Shown here: positions 10,796-20,357 of the stretch, one piece after another
How positions within the stretch are numbered: position 1 is the first letter of the stretch
How the letters are laid out: each line of letters begins with the position of its first letter
Assembly (NCBI GenBank): GCA_025201705.1
Contig: MU617063.1
Span: 1-24,746, forward strand
Source of the DNA: Dissophora ornata
Lineage: Eukaryota > Mortierellomycota > Mortierellomycetes > Mortierellales > Mortierellaceae
Length of the DNA: 24,746 nucleotides
Direction of reading: 5' to 3'
Translations under genes and position numbers: made by a program
Notes under the pieces: model-generated
What the model saw: the letters and a program-made list of their open reading frames with translations, nothing else
The model's database searches: none
What the model was told of the DNA's origin: nothing

Positions 10796-10990
10796 ATGGG
10801 TGCCATTGTGCTACTAGATTACGAAATACCACAAGTCGCATACTCGCTATTCCACACATGCCACCTATATAGCGCTGTTATTTTTTGCATGGACGAAAAT
10901 TTTAGAATTCGCACGGATCATAAATATACAGCCTCGGGGCAATTGAACACCTTACCAGATACACTTTCTCGGATATATTACTACGATTAG
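10796..10990 (+). pseudogene. Ty3/gypsy RNase H relic
   Basis: A 64-residue frame ends in FRIRTDHK, then YTASGQL, then NTLPDTLSRIYYYD. FRIRTDHK is the TDHK block and NTLPDTLSR the 'N..PDALSR' end of the RNase H domain in Ty3/gypsy polyproteins. In intact elements about 40 residues separate the two; here about eight do, so an internal deletion removed most of the domain. No reverse transcriptase precedes it. After the stop, short frames (PTDRGAHFMPHAMRAHL) may be remnants of the same element, but I cannot place them. Confidence 0.65.
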
Positions 10991-11113
10991 CCAACACATG
11001 TAAAAGGAGAGAAGCCCTTCCGAAATCGCCACCCACAGACCGAGGAGCACACTTTATGCCGCATGCTATGAGAGCCCACCTTACGAAACAAGAGATCAAA
11101 TCGCAAAGCAACC

Positions 11114-11233
11114 TGTAACAGAAGTACATGGAGTTTGAGAAGTGATTACACCCTGCCTTGTATAAATAGGCATACCCAACATACTTTGATACAACAGCTC
11201 CTTCCCAAACAACTCCTGACCATTGTTATTACA
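11114..11233 (+). mobile_element. probable solo LTR, 120 bp
   Basis: The segment begins TGTAACAG and ends TTATTACA, so it has TGTAA/TTACA inverted ends in the TG...CA form of Ty3/gypsy LTRs. Identical 5-bp sequences CAACC flank it (11109-11113 and 11234-11238), as expected for a target-site duplication. Inside is a TATA box (TATAAATAG at 11160-11168), as in an LTR promoter. No primer-binding site or internal region follows, which fits a solo LTR left by recombination. At 120 bp it is short for an LTR. It could also be the remaining 3' LTR of the element whose RNase H scrap lies 124 bases upstream, but the matching flanks argue for a separate insertion. Confidence 0.55.
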
Positions 11234-11421
11234 CAACCCCTGCTTACTACCCTCGATCGAACAGCAAGACGAAACGAATGAACGGCGATCCTCACCAAGC
11301 TATGTGACACCCACCGCTGGGACCTTTATTTATCTACTTTGTCAAAACACGTTATTGTTCTCAGTTGTAGACCTCCCGCGGTGTAAACCAACACCAGGAA
11401 GACTACATTCTGTGATCTCAC

Positions 11422-13188
11422 TCACATGAAATCCGACGGTGAAAGACCTTCATCCTGAACAGCAGGCATTGGAGGCTGGGCTGGGCTCTGCTCATTTGCA
11501 CTGACCAGAGCAACAGCTACCCTACGCTCGGCCTTTGTCGAGAGCTGCACCCAGCGCGTCCTGCACTGCCTCTGCGTCCTTCCTGGAATAGTATCGGCGA
11601 TCCAAATCCAGCACTTGCGACTCTCACGAACGCCACTTAGTAGCAGAGCATCCTCTTCTTGGCTCCATGGACCTTTCTTGACTTGTGGGTCTAGAGCTTC
11701 AGACCACCGTGCTTGCGCTTGGACCCCGGTTCTACCTGGAATGGAGCGCGTGGCTATCAGGGACCAAGGGCAGAGGGACATGGCCCGGGAGATGGCGAGA
11801 CTGTACTCATCGCTAGTTTTTGGTATGACGGGGTGCGTGGGGCAGTCTGAGGATGCGAGAGACAGAGGAGTTGGAGGATAAAGAACCGCCGAATATATGT
11901 CTGCTGGGGATCCTGTGCCTTCGTTGGGGCTGCTCACAAGTGGAGCATCGCAGACCAAGAAATGGGGCTGAGGCGAAGACTCGGACGGCGTCGCCGACAC
12001 AGTCAATGACATGGACGACAGGTGACGAGCAGGCGACGGAGATGAGGAGCAATGCTGATATGTAGACTCACAAAGCGTTGCGGGCAGAGAGTAAAGTGGA
12101 TCAAACGCGAGAGGTTGCTCACTCTGCGACTCTTGAAGTTGCCGAGTTCGTACCTGCTGTTGAGGGATCGCAAATGGGCTGAAATGAGAGAGTGCTGGCA
12201 CCGCCGGTAAGGGCAATAATGCATGGTTGGCACCGATACGTAGATCAGATATAGCGTGATTGCACTGGGTGTTCTCGACCTGGCTATGGTTCAAATGCGG
12301 TTGATACAAGTCCTGTCGCTTGTATGAGATGGCGGCTTTCACAAAAGCACCAGGAATCGGGGGAACGTTCAGACTGGTTAGACATGCTGGAGTAGTAGAC
12401 ACACAATCAACATGACCTGCCGACAGAGGCATAGTCAAGAATTGCTGCCGTAGCTGTTGCTCCATCTGTCGCGACCGATCTACTTCCGCATTGCTCAGGG
12501 GACCGGCGTTAAGGTAAGAAGAATTTGTTGGTAAATATGGCTCGTCAAGCATGGTGTATCTGGGCTCGCAAATACTCGCGTGGTCGCTAGCATTCAGACA
12601 TCCTAAAACTTCGGAGTCGGTGTATAGCATAGGTAGTTCTCCAGCAAGAGATTGCGACGGCGTAGGCGATGTCTGCGCCGGAGGTAACTGGGCAAATGCC
12701 CATGTGGGTGGAGATGTGGTGACGTTTTGTTGGTAAAGTGTCGAATGTGTGGTGAACTGGCTGATGAGGACTCTGTCCGTGACCGAGACTGCATCGGGAG
12801 TCCCAGTCTCGCCAGAGGTAGTGCCAGGTGAAGCACTTGATGTCTCTATGAGGCCCTGGATGCTGTCTCCATCATATGAAGCATCTACCACAGAGTCAAA
12901 CAAATCGATATCGATATTCTGATCGCAGTGGGGATACTGTTGGTGCTTTTCCTTCGTGTGGGGTTCAGTAGAAGGGAACGAAGGACGCGTGTTGATAATG
13001 TCCATGATCGAGGATGCGTCCTTTTCCATTTGCTTTTCCCACCCCAAAACCTCTTCTGCTACCAAGTCCACCGGCGGTTGAGATTTGAGTCCGTACGACG
13101 CAAGGTAGGCGACTACTTCTTGGACCAACGCCTTGTCCTCCATTGACGTCCAGCGGCCAGATTTATCAAAGTTCCTTCCGTCCTTCAT
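11422..13188 (-). CDS. Myb-type DNA-binding protein
   Basis: One uninterrupted 588-residue frame. The ATG at 13188 has a good context (GGCACCATGA). Two Myb/SANT repeats lie at the C terminus. Repeat A, about 458-503 (SDEYSLAISRAM, CPWSLIATRSIPGRTG, QAQARWSEALDP), lacks the first Trp. Repeat B, about 504-551 (GPWSQEEDALLL, CWIWIADTIPGRTQ, QCRTRWVQL), is canonical. 'IPGRT..QC/QA..RW' is the DNA-recognition helix signature of R2R3 and Bas1-like fungal Myb proteins. An extra Myb first-helix look-alike, RWTSMEDKALVQEVVAYLA, is at residues 12-30, about 430 residues from the pair. The middle is Ser/Thr/Pro/Gln-rich and probably disordered or activating. It is likely a nuclear transcription factor; targets unknown. 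It lies in the same direction as, and 194 bases beyond, the hypothetical gene ending at 13382. Confidence 0.85.
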   Translation of the reverse strand: MKDGRNFDKSGRWTSMEDKALVQEVVAYLASYGLKSQPPVDLVAEEVLGWEKQMEKDASSIMDIINTRPSFPSTEPHTKEKHQQYPHCDQNIDIDLFDSVVDASYDGDSIQGLIETSSASPGTTSGETGTPDAVSVTDRVLISQFTTHSTLYQQNVTTSPPTWAFAQLPPAQTSPTPSQSLAGELPMLYTDSEVLGCLNASDHASICEPRYTMLDEPYLPTNSSYLNAGPLSNAEVDRSRQMEQQLRQQFLTMPLSAGHVDCVSTTPACLTSLNVPPIPGAFVKAAISYKRQDLYQPHLNHSQVENTQCNHAISDLRIGANHALLPLPAVPALSHFSPFAIPQQQVRTRQLQESQSEQPLAFDPLYSLPATLCESTYQHCSSSPSPARHLSSMSLTVSATPSESSPQPHFLVCDAPLVSSPNEGTGSPADIYSAVLYPPTPLSLASSDCPTHPVIPKTSDEYSLAISRAMSLCPWSLIATRSIPGRTGVQAQARWSEALDPQVKKGPWSQEEDALLLSGVRESRKCWIWIADTIPGRTQRQCRTRWVQLSTKAERRVAVALVSANEQSPAQPPMPAVQDEGLSPSDFM

Positions 13189-13381
13189 GGTGCCGCGGTC
13201 TCTTTGTACACACTCTTTGTTCGAGTTGCCTTGAGTCGCGTATTCGACTTCCTCTTTGCAAACGGTCCTATGGTGTTTATCTCTGGCTTTTCGCTTTTTT
13301 TTTTTTTCCCCAAGGAAAATACAAAGCAGAACGTGTTATGAGTGGAGCCGCGGAAAAGATTTCTCTGCCATTAATTATGCA

Positions 13382-14371
13382 TCAGTCACTATCGCAGTGC
13401 CCACATACCTTAGGTGAACCCTTGTCAGTGCTCGTCATGAATTTGTTACCACGAACGCATTCTTTTCGTTTGGTCATTGATCTAGCTGCTCTTTGAGCGT
13501 TGAATGCCCGCCGCTGCCCGTATGGCAGCTGCAGTTGATCTAAGACTGAAGTCGGTCCCTCTGGTTGGGGTGCGGATAGTCTTGCGCTCAGAATACTCTG
13601 TGAATCCGATTGCCCGTTATCTCCGCCAAACGACTCCTCTCTCGGTGACTTTGCTCGGTTTTCCCATTTCATTACCATCATCATAACTGTGATCGGCGCT
13701 TGAGGTACAACAGCATCTAGGAGCTCTCGCATCGGCTTTGGATAGGTAATGGCTGTTTGCCGTGGTTCCAGCAGCCCTCTAATAGTATGACCATAGCTAG
13801 TGCAAAATATCTCTGGTGGAAAGTATGTGCCTTTGAGGGCGCGATCCATTTGTTTCTCTTGCTGTTTTCTCGTAATCGTCATCGCCATTGTCATGACAGC
13901 GTAGAGCATCCTTGGTGCGACCGACCAGTAAAGGCTGCTGTAACCTGGCAATTGCGATAGTCCCTTAAATTCATTGATCATTGTCGTCGTTGCGCGTATC
14001 TGACGCTCTTTAAAATTTGACATGAAAAGTAGGATGGCATGAGTGCAAGTGAGCGGGACAACTACCACTGCACAATGAAAATAGTGCGGTTGATGATTCA
14101 TACCATGGCGCTGCCAGTGCTCTTGAATAGAGATCGATGTCCCATCGGGTAGGTTCTCTGGAGGGCCATGTTGCCTCGGGCTATGTCCTTGTTTCCGCAG
14201 GAAGTGCTCCTTTAGTTCCATCGTCGATTCTAGGTCAACCAAAGCTGTATAGGAATCAAATCGAATTAGAGTCGGAGCAGCGAGGAGATAGGTGGAGGCT
14301 AGAGAGACAAGAACTAGAATGAACAATATCCGAAAACTATGATGGACGGAGACAAATATGTTGATGTGCAT
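13382..14371 (-). CDS. hypothetical membrane protein
   Basis: Not recognised. A continuous 329-residue frame opens at the ATG at 14371. Near the N terminus is a signal anchor or signal peptide (FRILFILVLVSLASTYLLAA, about 13-32). A second hydrophobic stretch lies at about 98-117 (FHCAVVVVPLTCTHAILLFM). The rest is basic and hydrophilic, with KERQIRATTTMINEFKG and, near the C terminus, basic residues around RRAFNAQRAARSMTKRKEC. The length of the frame suggests a real gene. A GTATGT donor-like sequence sits 30 bases before the stop, so the last exon could differ. The neighbouring Myb gene is in the same direction; no functional link is evident. Confidence 0.5.
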   Translation of the reverse strand: MHINIFVSVHHSFRILFILVLVSLASTYLLAAPTLIRFDSYTALVDLESTMELKEHFLRKQGHSPRQHGPPENLPDGTSISIQEHWQRHGMNHQPHYFHCAVVVVPLTCTHAILLFMSNFKERQIRATTTMINEFKGLSQLPGYSSLYWSVAPRMLYAVMTMAMTITRKQQEKQMDRALKGTYFPPEIFCTSYGHTIRGLLEPRQTAITYPKPMRELLDAVVPQAPITVMMMVMKWENRAKSPREESFGGDNGQSDSQSILSARLSAPQPEGPTSVLDQLQLPYGQRRAFNAQRAARSMTKRKECVRGNKFMTSTDKGSPKVCGHCDSD

Positions 14372-14536
14372 GTTGCAAAGGCTTTCTGCGACCCACCGAG
14401 TTCACATGGGTGATTCTTAAAATAGCCATCAACAGCAGTATCAAATGAACTTCAACACCAGGAATCCTACAAGGTCGGATACACTCACGTCATTTTGCTG
14501 GGCGCAGCACTGATGACTTTAATAATGATTGCCTCC
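14372..14536. other. intergenic, promoter side of the membrane-protein gene
   Basis: No gene seen. It presumably holds the promoter of the minus-strand gene starting at 14371 and the decayed 3' end of the FAD monooxygenase relic. Confidence 0.4.
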
Positions 14537-15034
14537 TCAGCACGACGCTTCTGTGTGTGCGCACAGTAACGCCCTTTTGTGTTGGTTCTCAGTGACCTCA
14601 ATCTGTGTGCGCAATCTTACTCCCTGCAAGGCTTCCTTAGTACTCTTTGCATCTTTCATCGTCATGGCTTTGAATAGGCTAGGCCGCAGAAGCAGGCAAA
14701 CTGGACACATAAAGTCAATTCCCAATACATATCGCCAAGGCGAAACAGCGGGGTGTGCAAAGAGTAAGTGCTATTCTAGAACGCCAAGTTGCTTCAAGAC
14801 TGGAAAAGACGTTTGATCTCTGCGACACGAGCCATTGGAAAGGATGAAGAAGGAGACTCGCCAGCAACCGCCAGGAACAAGGAACCAAGCACGAGCCATA
14901 AAGGACCCACCTTGTGACCCGACAGCGGCTACGCGCTCGAATATCTTGTACGGTGCAGCAGCACGCTCGGACAATGCCATAAGAGTGAGTTCCCCCAACC
15001 CTGCACCGACGACACGGACACTTGGTTTTTGCAT
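14537..15034 (-). pseudogene. FAD-dependent monooxygenase, broken
   Basis: From the ATG at 15034 the minus strand reads KPSVRVVGAGLGELTLMAL then APYKIFERVAAVGS. This is the N-terminal FAD-binding fold of aromatic-hydroxylase-type monooxygenases (GxGxxG, then IFER whose acidic residue binds ribose). The last Gly of GxGxxG is Glu here. A poorly matching stretch follows, possibly a retained intron (GTGGGT...GCAG), then FPVLKQLGVLE and an in-frame TAG near 14770. Beyond it come LLLRPSLFKAM and LQGVRLRTQIEVTENQHKR, which match the next family blocks, ending in a stop at 14537. The C-terminal two-thirds of the family's usual 400-450 residues is absent. It is a truncated, stopped copy; the family assignment comes from motif memory. 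Confidence 0.6.
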
Positions 15035-15082
15035 CTGCAGCAACCACAGAGGGATCAAGGACTTGCTAATAAGACGGGACAA

Positions 15083-15437
15083 AGAAGGAACTCAACACGC
15101 AACGGTGCGGCGCTCTATTGATGCGCATCGTACACCATTCACCAATTAATGCGGATAGAGAAAGGTCGCTGTCGACCCATTGCCGTCGCATCCTCGCCAG
15201 AGCTAGGCTAGGATCCATGGAGCCGTGATCGGCATTTGCCAGGGCAGAGCCCAGAGCATGCGCATAGTGTGGTGTGTACGGTAGCAAAGCCGTCCATGTC
15301 ACAACATCACTGATCACTTTGCCACCAAAAAAAAAAGAAAAATGGTTTCAACACCTGGTCACACCATGCATCTCTTTCTTCTCCTTTTCTCACCCACGCC
15401 GACATCGATCTGATCAAGAAACAAGACACAACGGCCA
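15083..15437. other. intergenic, upstream of Iwr1
   Basis: No gene seen. It contains an A-rich run (15326-15341) and C/T-rich sequence (15365-15400) before the Iwr1 start, consistent with a promoter and leader. The overlapping minus-strand frame at 15359-15718 is antisense to Iwr1 exon 1 and has no independent support. Confidence 0.45.
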
Positions 15438-17384
15438 ATGTCATCCAGCTCTGCCGAACCAAATACCAATTTCAGCCTTCCTGACCCACAATCCCGCTCC
15501 ATCGATTCCATGGAAGGCAGATCGGCTGCACCGGCAATCACATCCGAATCATGGAAACTACCACAGCATGAGAAATCCTCTGGCGGCACCGATGCACCAG
15601 GGGGTGGCGCTGGAAGCGACGCATTCACTATTCTTAGAATCAAACGCAAGCGCCACGAGGAACCTTTAGACACCCTGGGTAAGGAAGGTTGAAGAGAGCG
15701 CAGGCAAATACATCCCATACTTCTTGTACTTTTTCATCGCCTTAATCACGCTCGGTCGCGTCTACGTATCGGTAGTTGTTCAGGAGCAGTTGGAAAAGCT
15801 GGAGGGAAAGAGACAAAGGAGATTTCAGGACAAGGCCCAGCAAGAAAACGGCGACATGCTAGCAGGAGATGTCGCATTACCTAGTAAGAAGACCAACTGT
15901 CGGTGCCAGACTTGAGGATGCGCACTTGGAGGAAAGAATTTTTTGAGGCGCTGACGATATCGACGGTAAACCTCATAGAGATGCCGCCTGCAGTCTTCAG
16001 ACTGGCGACCACCGTCAACACGGACAGCTTCAAGGACCCAACTCAATCTATTCAACTCAGGGTAATACTGATCGGATCCTGCCTACGCTGCTGACATCTG
16101 GGTCCAGTGTTATATTTGGTTATCTTCAAGAAATGATCATGACACTTATCCAGTGTTATGTTTTGGCTATCTTCAGGAAAAGATCGCACGCTTTACAGAA
16201 TCACCGCGACCAAGGTCCCGTATGGCTGATCGGCACATGCCTGAGTTTGGCGAGCGCATCAGTGAAAGAAGGGAGGTGCTTGCTCAAGAAAAGCAGGAAC
16301 AAGCTCGATCGGCGCGCTATAGAGTGGTCCATCAAAACAGGACTGGTCTGGCTGGCTCGGATCAACGCCCGCCTGAAGTCAAGTACGGATTTTATAGACG
16401 CGAGACGCCAAACATGCCGTTTAAGCATAATTTTAAGCGTGAGTCTGCCTCAATCCTTGCCTGACGCATACCATCCCTATATCTACCGGTTTAGGTCCTC
16501 GGTGCAAGCAAAGGCAGAGGCTGCTCTTGAGATGTTCAAGATGTACGATGCCGTGAAAGAGGATGAACCCAAGCGGAAGAGGCAGCTGTAAGTTAAGATG
16601 TACGCGAATGTTCATCGTCTGGGTTCGCGTAGCTTGATTGGAACTGACCTTGTGTTGTTTTTACAGTGCGCATGATGCAGAGGAATCGGACATTATGTGC
16701 AACTTTCTGCCTATGGTACGCGAATATCTAACAAGTAAGTTTGACCATCGGGGAACTCTCTGGCGAAGAATTGTGCAATATCCGCGCCTTTGAATCTCTC
16801 GAACCCCTGCTGACTTGCCTGTCAATGTTAATATCAGTATCGGATAAGGCCTCAGATCCAAAGATCATTGCGGACATGCCAGATGGGAGCTCGATGATTC
16901 CTGTGCCGACAAGCAGCGACGGAGATGAGCTGGACTCTGAAGACGAATACGTGTATGATATCTACTATCGAGATCTTCATGCAGTGAACGAACAGGATCC
17001 AGGACTCCGAAATATAGGATCGCTGTACGTATCCATTACTTGTTCGCAGTGCATACGGGGCGTATGTTATTGGAGATGACTAACGTTTGATCGATGGCGT
17101 GGACTAGACTCTGGTTCAGTGACGATGAGAACAACTTCATGAACGAGGATGACTCGAGCGAGGACGACTACGAAGACTCGGACTCGAATGCGGAGGACTA
17201 TTATCAGAACGACTACCCGGAGGACGAGGTCAGCGAAGACGAGTACGCCTGTAAGTTATGTTGTGCATGCCTGCTAGCCTGCCTCTCTGCCTGTCTGCTC
17301 TTGCGTGCGCTGATGTGATGCTGCCGTTCTCTTTCTTTTCCTGCAGACGAACTGTCCGACACGGACGACGAAAACAGCTATTAG
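15438..17384 (+). CDS. IWR1: RNA polymerase II nuclear-import factor Iwr1 (9 exons)
   Basis: Iwr1 binds assembled RNA polymerase II in the cytoplasm and carries it into the nucleus. Exons are 15438-15678, 15776-15883, 15979-16061, 16177-16438, 16509-16587, 16667-16734, 16838-17024, 17108-17250 and 17347-17384, giving 402 residues. Family hallmarks in order: ILRIKRKRHEEPLDTLVVQE (N-terminal signature and bipartite-like NLS); FRLATTVNTDSF; EKIARFTE; SARYRVVHQNRTG; DIMCNFLPMVREYLT; DEYVYDIYYRDL; LLWFSDDENNFMNEDD; then the acidic C terminus ending DTDDENSY. All joins except one are phase-compatible with good splice sites. The exception is intron 4 (donor 16439): its best acceptor, TTTAG at 16494, breaks frame, while a weaker CAAG at 16508 keeps it. 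Intron 3 carries a duplicated acceptor. Exon 3 could also start at 15994. Confidence 0.9.
16103..16190. repeat. tandem duplication of an intron/exon junction
   Basis: The block TCCAGTGTTAT...TATCTTCA(A/G)GAAA.GATC occurs at 16103-16137 and again at 16149-16184, 46 bases apart, with a 1-base indel and a few substitutions. The second copy is the working 3' splice site of Iwr1 intron 3 plus the start of exon 4. The first copy has CAAG instead of CAGG and would run into TGA within two codons. Confidence 0.8.
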
Positions 17385-17541
17385 ATAGTGGCAGAGCAGG
17401 AACCACAGAGAAATAATACATGCAATTCCCTTTGTTTCGTACATGTTCTCCATGAATAGCACTGAAGAAGGGGATCGAGCTTAGATAGTCAAACAATCAG
17501 GTTCTTGACCACCTCCCTCTTTTGTTACACTGGTTTGCTTT

Positions 17542-17547
17542 TATAAA
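17542..17547 (+). promoter_or_regulatory. TATA box of the SWIRM/amine oxidase gene
   Basis: TATAAA sits 77 bases before the ATG at 17619, followed by a C/A-rich and C/T-rich leader without another ATG. Its position fits a core promoter with a leader of about 45 bases. It lies only about 160 bases beyond the Iwr1 stop. Confidence 0.45.
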
Positions 17548-17618
17548 CCCACACCCACACCACTTCCACACACTGCTTCTTTCTTTATCACCTCACCCGC
17601 CTTTCCCACTCTCCACCG

Positions 17619-20357
17619 ATGCACAGCAAGCACCTCTCCGAGCTCGAGAAGCAGCGGGCCAAACGCAAGACCGCCTTGAGACAGCTCGCAACCTCCCTGG
17701 GGCCGGCATGGATCGATCAAGAAACGACTCCCCCAGCTCTTTCCGCGCTAGAACGAAGCAGAGAGGAGCTCAGCAGTCCGTCCCACGTTGCCCCTCTTCG
17801 AGGTACTGCAGCAACTGCCTCGTTGTCAAGAAGGTCCAGCCGCCCCATGCGAGCAACAGCCATGCCTGATCAGCCCGATTCTCAATCTCGATCACACTCT
17901 GCATCTCAGCCACAGAGGAAACGATTGCGCCAGGAGCGGCGTGATGAACAACGACTAAGTGAGGCTGCTCATGCTGCAAGACTACCTGCCCATGGGCTCT
18001 GCGCCGAAGAGTTTGAGCTCTTCCAACGTCACCTCCGTCAATCCGATCTAGAAAGCTATCTCAGGGTCAGAAACACGATCCTCTGGCTCTGGCGAGAGTC
18101 CCCAAAGGAGCCGCTTACACTCTCGAGAGCCTTTGAAGCGACCAAAGGCTACGGTTTGCACCATGGCCTTATCGCTCATGTCTTTGAGTTTCTTCTTCGA
18201 TCCGGATATATCAATTTTGGGGCATGTTCCTTTCTAGATGGTGGCAACGCGGAGCCATCCTCCTCCGCCATCGGGGAACGAAAGACCATCGCTGTCATTG
18301 GTAGTGGAATCGCTGGAATCGCTGTGGCGAGACAGCTGGAGAACCTGTTTCGTTATTTTGCGTCGCGATTTGCTCCCGAACTTCCTCCAAAGGTGGTCGT
18401 ACTCGAGGCAAGGTCAAGGATCGGTGGCCGGATCCACTCCATGGAGCTTGGCGTAGATGGTCTGAACTCGGCAGCAGTCGACCCACCGACCTCTGTATCC
18501 TTCGAGACTTCATCTCTGCCCAGAACTACGGCAAAGTCTTCGACTTCAACATCAGCAACAAGGAGACCCACAACGAAGCATGCTGTTGACCTAGGGGCTC
18601 AGATCATTACTGGCTTTGACGACGGGAATCCCATGGAGATTATTGTGCGCCGGCAGCTTTCGGACTTGGCTCTCCATTATCTCGTCAACGAGACCTGTGA
18701 TCTGTTTGATCACGATGGCCAGCCGGTGTCCAAGACTGTAGATCTTCACTGCGAATCGATCTTCAATCAGCTGTTGGACAAAGCACGTCAACTTCGCGAG
18801 AATGAGGAGCTGCCCCGGCATCTCAACGGATATTTGAAGGCTAGGCTTAAATGGGATCGCATATGGAAAGCACCTGGACGAGTAGAATCTACTACGCTGC
18901 CAACACTCGGTCACTCCCTGGACTTCTTGTTGGAGACTCATCCCGAGTTCCACTCCTGGGCACACAACGAGCTTGGACTAATCCACTGGCATTATGCGAA
19001 CTTGGAGGTAATGAGTGGTTTAATGACAACACCTGCCAACAGAATGTTCTGGCGAAGGGCGAGAGGAAGCGCTGAACCTCCGCTTTCTTTGATGTATGAG
19101 AATATTTTAGTTTGCAAATGCCACGCCGTTAGACCAACTCTCTTTACGGTACTGGGATCAGGACGATGACTACGAATTTTCTGGACCGCACTCCATGGTT
19201 GTGCAAGGATATGGACAAGTGACTGAGGCGCTCTCACATGGACTTGACATCCGACTTGGCATGCCTGTGGACTCGATCATTCGATTAGCCGTATCGGCAA
19301 AGACTACGTTGCGCTCAAACTCTGACGAACACCATAGGGACCCAATCCAAATTCGGTGCCGCGACGGAACAACTCTCGACTGCATCACTGTTGTTACCAC
19401 GGTGCCATTGGGTGTCCTAAAGAGTGGACAGATAAGATTTTTGCCTCCTTTGCCAGAGTGGAAAGAAAGCGCGATACAACGCCTTGGATTTGGGCTGCTA
19501 AACAAACTGGTACTTGTATTTGACAAGATCTTTTGGGATCCAGCCATAGAACTCTTTGGATACGTCGCGAGTGGAGAGGAGGGATTCCATGAAATGAAGT
19601 ATAACCGGAGGGTCTATCGATCAAGCCGTGGGAAGTTTTATATGTTCTGGAACTGTAGCGTGGTTTCTGGCCTCCCAGTTCTAGGTATTGATGGTCCTAA
19701 GACAATAACAGGCCAGCTGATCGTTCTATGAACCTGCTCGCCTGTACCGACAATAACATTTTTTCACATTTGATCGTGCCGATAGTAACGCTCATGGCTG
19801 GACAATCTGCATATGACTGCGAGAGTGTGCCCAAGGAAGAACTAGTTGAAGAGGCATTGGAGACATTGGCGTTCATCTACCCAGAGGTTCAGGAAATCCC
19901 CACACCGATTGAGACAATCGTTACGCGCTGGTCGCAGGATGAATTCGCGCAAGGGAGCTACTCTTTTGTTGGCAGGGAAGGCTCCGGTGAGGACTATGAT
20001 TTGCTCGCTCGTCCAGTCGATGGTCAGCTCTATTTTGCTGGAGAGGCAACCAGCCGACACTACCCTGCAACAGCCCACGGTGCTTATTTAAGCGGCCTAA
20101 ATGTTGCAAAGGACATTTTGGACTCGTTGATTGGGGCTCAAGTTGTGCGAAGTAGTCTCAAGGACGATATTCATGCCTCAGATGTGCTTGGATCACATCT
20201 GAATACAACGCCATCATTCTCAAGTCTTGCGCATGAAGTTGTGGTCCCACACCGAAAGGGCAAGGTATCCAAGAGTCTCATCGCCGAGTTTGTAGCAGAG
20301 CTTAGCGATAATGGCAATCTGGGAGAGAAAGAGGAGGACCATCTCCACGAATACTAG
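17619..20357 (+). CDS. SWIRM-domain flavin amine oxidase, LSD1-like (3 exons)
   Basis: Likely an FAD-dependent histone lysine demethylase of the LSD1/KDM1 family, acting in the nucleus. Exons are 17619-19007, 19111-19684 and 19786-20357 (introns of 103 and 101 bases), giving 844 residues. Residues 1-118 are basic and disordered; SWIRM spans about 120-202 (FELFQRHLRQSDLESYLRVR, GLIAHVFEFLLRSGYINFG). The FAD fold has IAVIGSGIAG (224-233), then VVLEARSRIGGR (260-271). WHYANLEFANATPL and LRYWDQDDDYEF cross the first join. VPLGVLK carries the active-site Lys (about 567, equivalent to human LSD1 Lys661), followed by LPPLPEWKESAIQRLGFG. C-terminal LYFAGEATSRHYPATAHGAY (about 737) completes the FAD site. 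There is no long helical insert like the LSD1 tower, and no C-terminal HMG box as in fission-yeast homologues. About 90 low-complexity residues follow. Family certain; substrate inferred. Confidence 0.92.

Noticed and set aside
15903..16094. short plus-strand frame starting MPDLRM as a separate gene
   Set aside because: It is exon 3 of Iwr1 read together with flanking intron sequence.
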